Of a DNA stretch of 9,066 bases, positions 6,476 to 9,066 are shown piece by piece (position 1 is the first letter of the stretch; every line of letters starts with the position of its first letter). A program made the position numbers and the translations under genes. The notes beneath the pieces are model-generated. The model had not been told where the DNA came from, made no database searches, and saw nothing but the letters and a program-made list of their open reading frames with translations. This DNA is from Desulfobacteraceae bacterium (lineage in GTDB: Bacteria; Desulfobacterota; Syntrophobacteria; BM002): positions 1 to 9,066 of the forward strand of contig PPDG01000468.1 in assembly GCA_002899795.1 (NCBI GenBank), written 5' to 3'.

Positions 6476-6588
6476 CACCTCCCTGGCTGAGGGGTTGATT
6501 AGAACCGAGTACCTCTCAGTACCACAAGTCAGGTGGTGGAAAAGAGTTTGGCCAGGATGATTTGAAGAAACCAAAAGAGAAAGGAGGG

Positions 6589-6702
6589 ATGCCCTCGAAG
6601 GATGTAGACTGCAGTACCTATGATGGAACTTTACCCAGTCGCAAGCGACAGAAGACGGATGAGGTCGATATTAGTTTTTACAGTTGTTCCACTGATGATT
6701 AA
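6589..6702 (+). CDS. Possible small protein of 37 residues (uncertain)
   Basis: An ATG at 6589 opens a 37-residue frame ending at TAA 6700-6702, beginning MPSKDVDCSTYDG and ending SFYSCSTDD, with two cysteines and a basic centre (PSRKRQK). A very strong AAGGAGGG (6581-6588) touches the ATG, which is too close for normal initiation. A TTG at 6562 in the same frame with AGGA ahead of it is an alternative. The ribosome-binding site and ATG also sit in a small hairpin (GAGGG-ATG-CCCTC). I do not recognise the product. It may be spurious, or part of the acpP leader. Confidence 0.22.
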   Translation: MPSKDVDCSTYDGTLPSRKRQKTDEVDISFYSCSTDD

Positions 6703-6706
6703 CAAT
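6677..6706 (+). promoter_or_regulatory. Candidate promoter for the acyl carrier protein gene
   Basis: TTTACA (6677-6682, five of six to the -35 consensus) and AACAAT (6701-6706, four of six to the -10 consensus) are 18 bases apart. This would put transcription about 25 bases before ATG 6739. It is a weak match, but it is the best seen between the TetR gene and acpP. Confidence 0.35.
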
Positions 6707-6738
6707 CTGATTTTGAAAAGATTCCTGGAGGAGAAAGT

Positions 6739-6987
6739 ATGGACGTAGCTGCAATGAAAGATAAGGTCGTAGAGATTATCTCCAATCAATTAGGAATTGA
6801 TCAAGGAGATGTAACTCCTGAGGCCAGCGTGGTAGACGACCTAGGAGCTGATTCCCTGGACGTGGTTGAACTGGTCATGGCGTTGGAAGAAGAATTCAAC
6901 CTTGAAATCCCTGATGAGGAAGCAGAAAAGATCAAGAGCGTTAATGATATCTTCAGCCACATGGAAAATGCTCTCCAGTCAGCATAA
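6739..6987 (+). CDS. acpP: Acyl carrier protein
   Basis: This 82-residue acidic protein is the carrier that holds growing acyl chains on a phosphopantetheine arm. The attachment motif DDLGADSLDVVELVMALEEE has the modified serine at S39 (DSL). The rest of the four-helix fold follows, with FNLEIPDEEAEKIKSVNDI in helices 2-3. Size is near the usual 77-80 residues. GGAGGAG (6727-6733) lies 5 bases before ATG 6739; an internal ATG at 6754 would give 77 residues but has no ribosome-binding site. In many bacteria acpP sits between fabG and fabF. Here neither is adjacent and a strong terminator follows, so it appears to be transcribed alone. It could be the housekeeping ACP or a second, specialised copy; the sequence looks like a typical fatty-acid ACP. 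Confidence 0.95.
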   Translation: MDVAAMKDKVVEIISNQLGIDQGDVTPEASVVDDLGADSLDVVELVMALEEEFNLEIPDEEAEKIKSVNDIFSHMENALQSA

Positions 6988-6999
6988 AGGAGCAAACAA

Positions 7000-7033
7000 T
7001 CTCGGTCTATGGCAGTAACGAACTAGACCGAGA
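7000..7033 (+). other. 10-bp hairpin after acpP
   Basis: TCTCGGTCTA (7000-7009) pairs perfectly with TAGACCGAGA (7024-7033) around a 14-base loop. It begins 13 bases after the acpP stop and directly precedes the terminator hairpin at 7038. No U-run follows it, so it is more likely a 3' end stabiliser or processing structure than a terminator by itself. Confidence 0.6.
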
Positions 7034-7037
7034 CGAA

Positions 7038-7075
7038 CGGCCGCGGTTTCGGATTTAGCCGCGGCCGCTCTTTTT
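7038..7075 (+). terminator. Rho-independent terminator of acpP
   Basis: CGGCCGCGG (7038-7046) pairs perfectly with CCGCGGCCG (7059-7067) around a 12-base loop, followed by CTCTTTTT (7068-7075). The very G+C-rich stem plus T-run is a textbook intrinsic terminator for the plus strand. On the minus strand only a short A-flank precedes it, so it probably works in one direction. Confidence 0.9.
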
Positions 7076-7147
7076 AAGAACCAGGCTTGGGACGAGCCCG
7101 GGCTAGGCTAGCATGACTACTGGTTGTAAAAAATACTACCACCCCGT

Positions 7148-7162
7148 ATACTAGTCTAGTAT
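7148..7162. other. 15-base palindrome ATACTAG-T-CTAGTAT
   Basis: Perfect 7-base inverted arms around one base, in the non-coding stretch between the acpP terminator and the minus-strand small gene. A second short palindrome, GCTAG-G-CTAGC, lies at 7102-7112. These may be protein-binding sites, but no promoter was identified next to them. The rest of 7076-7248 shows nothing else clear. Confidence 0.3.
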
Positions 7163-7248
7163 CTGGCAACAGAATTATGTACTGGCGGCCCAAAGGAGAC
7201 TACGCCTGGCAAGGTCGCTGAAAAGGTACCTATTTTTGCAAGAAAGCA

Positions 7249-7407
7249 CTAATCCTCTGACTCATCGGAGCTTACGCTCGATTTGATGGTGCGAAAAACA
7301 CTCTGAAAGACACCTTCAAATTGAGTGGGGGAAACCCGACCGATTTCAATGAATTTCACTACTACTTCCTTGGCAATCTTCAGTATTCTTTCTTCATCTC
7401 GTGTCAT
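7249..7407 (-). CDS. Small 52-residue conserved-looking protein of unknown function
   Basis: Reading the minus strand from ATG at 7407 to TAG at 7249 gives 52 residues: MTRDEERILKIAKEVVVKFI, then EIGRVSPTQF, then EGVFQSVFRTIKSSVSSDESED. It has a charged start, an amphipathic helix (6-21), a 'GR-VSP--F' turn and a second helix (30-44), so a small two-helix protein is likely. The pattern recalls the N-terminal helical region of MucR/Ros-type regulators (ILxIAxxIVxxFI ... VxxxxF), but without their zinc finger. From memory, similar short proteins occur in Desulfobacterota. AGGAGG (7418-7423 on the plus strand, read as the complement) lies about 10 bases before the ATG. An earlier ATG in another frame (minus strand, 7414) encodes only six residues. 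It is transcribed against both neighbours. Function is unknown. Confidence 0.68.
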   Translation of the reverse strand: MTRDEERILKIAKEVVVKFIEIGRVSPTQFEGVFQSVFRTIKSSVSSDESED

Positions 7408-7433
7408 TCTTCATGCACCTCCTCACACAAGAA

Positions 7434-7484
7434 AGCCCCTGCTGGTTGGAAGAAGGCCTGTTTTTTCTTTACGCAGCAGAGGCT
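7434..7484 (-). promoter_or_regulatory. Leader hairpin upstream of the minus-strand small gene
   Basis: Plus-strand AGCCCCTGCTG (7434-7444) and CAGCAGAGGCT (7474-7484) are inverted repeats with one difference. In the minus-strand RNA that difference is a permitted G-U pair, whereas in plus-strand RNA it is a C-A mismatch, so the structure fits a minus-strand transcript better. Pairing continues outward by about three more bases past a one-base bulge. The base of the stem lies a few bases ahead of the AGGAGG ribosome-binding site of the small gene. The 29-base loop contains a run of A in the minus-strand sense. Confidence 0.45.
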
Positions 7485-7530
7485 TCTGAGGCGAAGGAAA
7501 ACCGTGTACAGCACTCCAACCCTCGGATTC

Positions 7531-7559
7531 TTTATACCAGAGAGAATGTCCAGAAGCAA
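7531..7559 (-). promoter_or_regulatory. Candidate promoter for the minus-strand small gene
   Basis: On the minus strand TTGCTT (complement of 7554-7559) is followed after 17 bases by TATAAA (complement of 7531-7536). The -10 element is good (five of six) and the -35 element weak (three of six). Transcription from it would give a leader of about 115 bases containing the hairpin at 7434-7484. The remaining bases 7560-7640 show no clear promoter for the downstream plus-strand gene. Confidence 0.3.
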
Positions 7560-7649
7560 GCGAGACATTTGGTGCTCGTATCACAGAGAATAGTTTCAAT
7601 TGTTGGGTGCAGTAACATGCCACTTTTGTGCAGAGAATAAGGAGGTACT

Positions 7650-8942
7650 ATGAGTTTGGCTGACTGGCCGTTCGTACTGCTGGGGCTAATGTTTCTGATT
7701 GCCTCCTCTGCCTTTTTTTCTGGTTCTGAGACCGCCCTGATGGCCGTTGATCGCTGGCGCATTCGTCACCTTAGTCGGAAGGGGAGACGTGCGCGACTGG
7801 TGGAAAAAACGCTTAAGGAACCGGAGAAGCTTATAGGAACGATCCTTTTGGGAAATAACTTGGTGAATGTGGCGGCTTCAGCTCTCGCCACTTCAATCGC
7901 CATCAAGTTCGTCGGCGAAGAGGGAGTCATCTGGTCTACTCTGATTATGACATTGCTCATCCTTGTGTTCGCAGAGATCACTCCCAAAACTGTTGCAGCC
8001 TACTATCCAGAGCAGATGTCCATTCTCATAGTCCAGCCCATCTATGTTCTCATTAAGCTGTTCTATCCAATAGTACGCGTACTTTCAGCGGTGAGTAACA
8101 AGCTCATCGCTTTGCTGCGCTTGGAAAAGTCTGGTCTTGAGCCCTTATTGGGCATTGAGGAAATTGCTGGCATGATTCAGGTCGGTGCTGAGGAGGGGGT
8201 TTTGAAGAGAAGGGATGAGGAGATGCTCCAGGCGGTTCTGACCCTGGATAGGATTCCGGTTGAGTCCGTAATGTTACCGACGCGAGACGTTGTTGCCTTC
8301 GAGATCGACACGCCCCATGAAGAGGTTATGGCTAGAGTGAAGGAAAGTGAGTTTTCGCGGTATCCAGTATATCAGGAAAGCAAGAGCGAAGTGTCGGGAT
8401 TTGTGCATATCAAGGATCTTTTCAAGTGGACGGGCACGCCCGGGCAGTTTTCACTTAAGAAGATCATGCGGCGGGCCAGCTATGTCCCGGAGGGCAAGTC
8501 GCTTCGTCAGCAATTGGTGGACTTTCAGAAAAGTCGAATCCACCTAGCCTTTGTGGTGGACGAGTATGGTGAGGTTGTCGGGATCGTATCTCTCGAAGAT
8601 ATTCTTGAAGAGATTGTGGGGGAAATAGAGGATGAACATGACAGATTTCTTCGCCGGATCCTGCCACAGGGCGACGGATCGTTTCTTGTGGATGGTAGCG
8701 TCTCCATACGCGACCTGAATAAGTGGCTGACTTGGCATCTCCCGGAAGATGGATACCAGACCATCGCCGGGCTTGTGCTAACCCTTTTTGGCCGTTTGCC
8801 CGAGATGGGAGAAGAGGTGCGATGGCGAACTTTTCATTTTCGGGTGGAGGAGATGTTCGAAAAAGCGATTACCCAGATCCGAGTCATCCGGGAGCAGGAG
8901 CCGGAAAAACCAGAAGGTCAGGTATTCGATCAGGAAGCCTAA
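7650..8942 (+). CDS. CNNM/CBS-domain membrane protein (CorC/HlyC-type, 'hemolysin family')
   Basis: The 430-residue inner-membrane protein has the full family architecture. The N-terminal CNNM (DUF21) domain spans about 5-195, with hydrophobic segments at about 7-30, 62-87, 93-113 and 123-148 and the motifs FFSGSETAL (22-30), LLGNNLVNV (66-74) and FAEITPKT (107-114). Two CBS domains follow (about 203-265 and 268-328): VMLPTRDVV (207-215), RYPVY (237-241), GFVHIKDL (250-257), then HLAFVVDEYGEVVGIVSLEDILEEIVGEIEDE. The C-terminal CorC_HlyC domain (about 340-415) contains DGYQTIAGLVLTLFGRLPE. Family members are linked to magnesium or cobalt efflux and ion homeostasis; the 'hemolysin' name is historical. 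ATG 7650 follows a consensus AAGGAGGT (7639-7646). The last residues (416-430) are a polar tail. The gene looks intact; the ion it handles is not readable from sequence. Confidence 0.93.
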   Translation: MSLADWPFVLLGLMFLIASSAFFSGSETALMAVDRWRIRHLSRKGRRARLVEKTLKEPEKLIGTILLGNNLVNVAASALATSIAIKFVGEEGVIWSTLIMTLLILVFAEITPKTVAAYYPEQMSILIVQPIYVLIKLFYPIVRVLSAVSNKLIALLRLEKSGLEPLLGIEEIAGMIQVGAEEGVLKRRDEEMLQAVLTLDRIPVESVMLPTRDVVAFEIDTPHEEVMARVKESEFSRYPVYQESKSEVSGFVHIKDLFKWTGTPGQFSLKKIMRRASYVPEGKSLRQQLVDFQKSRIHLAFVVDEYGEVVGIVSLEDILEEIVGEIEDEHDRFLRRILPQGDGSFLVDGSVSIRDLNKWLTWHLPEDGYQTIAGLVLTLFGRLPEMGEEVRWRTFHFRVEEMFEKAITQIRVIREQEPEKPEGQVFDQEA

Positions 8943-8949
8943 AATCACG

Positions 8950-9049
8950 AGCCCGGATATTTCATGAGTTGAGACCGTGGAGAAGGGCTTGCCACGCACA
9001 GCGCAGGCTCTTGCTCCGCGTGCCGGGCAATTGGTGCAATATCCGGGCT
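8950..9049. repeat. 100-bp element with perfect 12-bp inverted ends
   Basis: AGCCCGGATATT (8950-8961) and AATATCCGGGCT (9038-9049) are exact inverted repeats bounding 76 bases. Inside, CACGC (8993-8997) pairs with GCGTG (9018-9022), and TTGC (8989-8992) with GCAA (9027-9030) past a CCGG bulge, so the whole element folds into a two-part stem. It lies 7 bases after the preceding stop and is followed by AGAATTTTAC. It may be a small non-autonomous mobile or dispersed repeat (MITE-like) that also serves as the transcript end. No target duplication is apparent beside it, and it encodes nothing. Confidence 0.6.
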
Positions 9050-9066
9050 AGAATTTTACGGTGTTG

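Noticed and set aside
6464..6489. Hairpin at the end of the TetR gene as a terminator
   Set aside because: CAGCC-AGG can pair with CCTGGCTG around a bulge, but no T-run follows, so an intrinsic terminator is not supported.
6035..6574. 179-residue minus-strand frame opposite the TetR gene
   Set aside because: It is antisense to a clear TetR coding region and has no recognisable domain; it is most likely a shadow frame.
7321..7640. Two plus-strand frames of 79-90 residues in the gap before the CNNM/CBS gene
   Set aside because: They lie opposite the better-supported minus-strand small gene and its leader, lack ribosome-binding sites and have implausible compositions.
8950..9049. Integron attC site
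   Set aside because: The element is palindromic at its ends and of similar size, but the conserved attC core sites (GTTRRRY and RYYYAAC) are not seen and no integrase is nearby.

Overview
The window reads as an ordinary chromosomal segment of a Gram-negative bacterium, roughly half G+C. The sequence suggests a deltaproteobacterial (Desulfobacterota-like) lineage. This is an inference from three things: a yeast-length PurC, a DUF374-type acyltransferase of the kind found in outer-membrane bacteria, and intergenic gaps filled with degenerate A+T-rich or heptamer word repeats. No rRNA, tRNA, CRISPR array or recognisable transposase gene was found.

Layout. At 1-194 there is a repeat-bearing upstream region, followed by purC (195-1082) and, 10 bases later, a diverged ParB-domain protein (1093-2061). 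The gap 2062-2383 holds a degenerate repeat and a long imperfect A+T-rich hairpin. A run of plus-strand genes follows: a spore-photoproduct-lyase-family radical SAM protein (2384-3451), a DUF374/LPLAT-type acyltransferase (3502-4200), an exported SNase-like nuclease (4228-4863) bracketed by inverted heptamer arrays, and a NUDIX hydrolase (4910-5389). Next is a TetR-family regulator (5498-6475) with an unusual 125-residue N-terminal extension. It is preceded by a near-consensus sigma-70 promoter whose -10 element abuts a perfect 18-bp palindrome, which strongly suggests autorepression. An acyl carrier protein gene (6739-6987) stands alone and ends at a strong intrinsic terminator (7038-7075). 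The apparently empty stretch 7076-7649 contains a well-formed small gene on the minus strand (7249-7407, 52 aa) with its own ribosome-binding site and a leader hairpin. Last come a CNNM/CBS/CorC-type membrane protein (7650-8942) and a 100-bp element with perfect 12-bp inverted ends (8950-9049).

How the genes work together. They do not form one obvious pathway. purC is purine biosynthesis. The acyltransferase and ACP relate to lipid or acyl metabolism. The NUDIX enzyme, the radical SAM protein and the nuclease act on nucleotides or DNA in a general sense. The TetR gene is probably autoregulated, but its other targets cannot be read from the window. I see no convincing new multi-gene system. 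The most promising items are the minus-strand 52-aa gene with its leader structure, the TetR protein with its extra N-terminal region and clear operator, the photolyase-family protein that appears to lack the catalytic cysteine, and the nuclease gene framed by inverted heptamer arrays.
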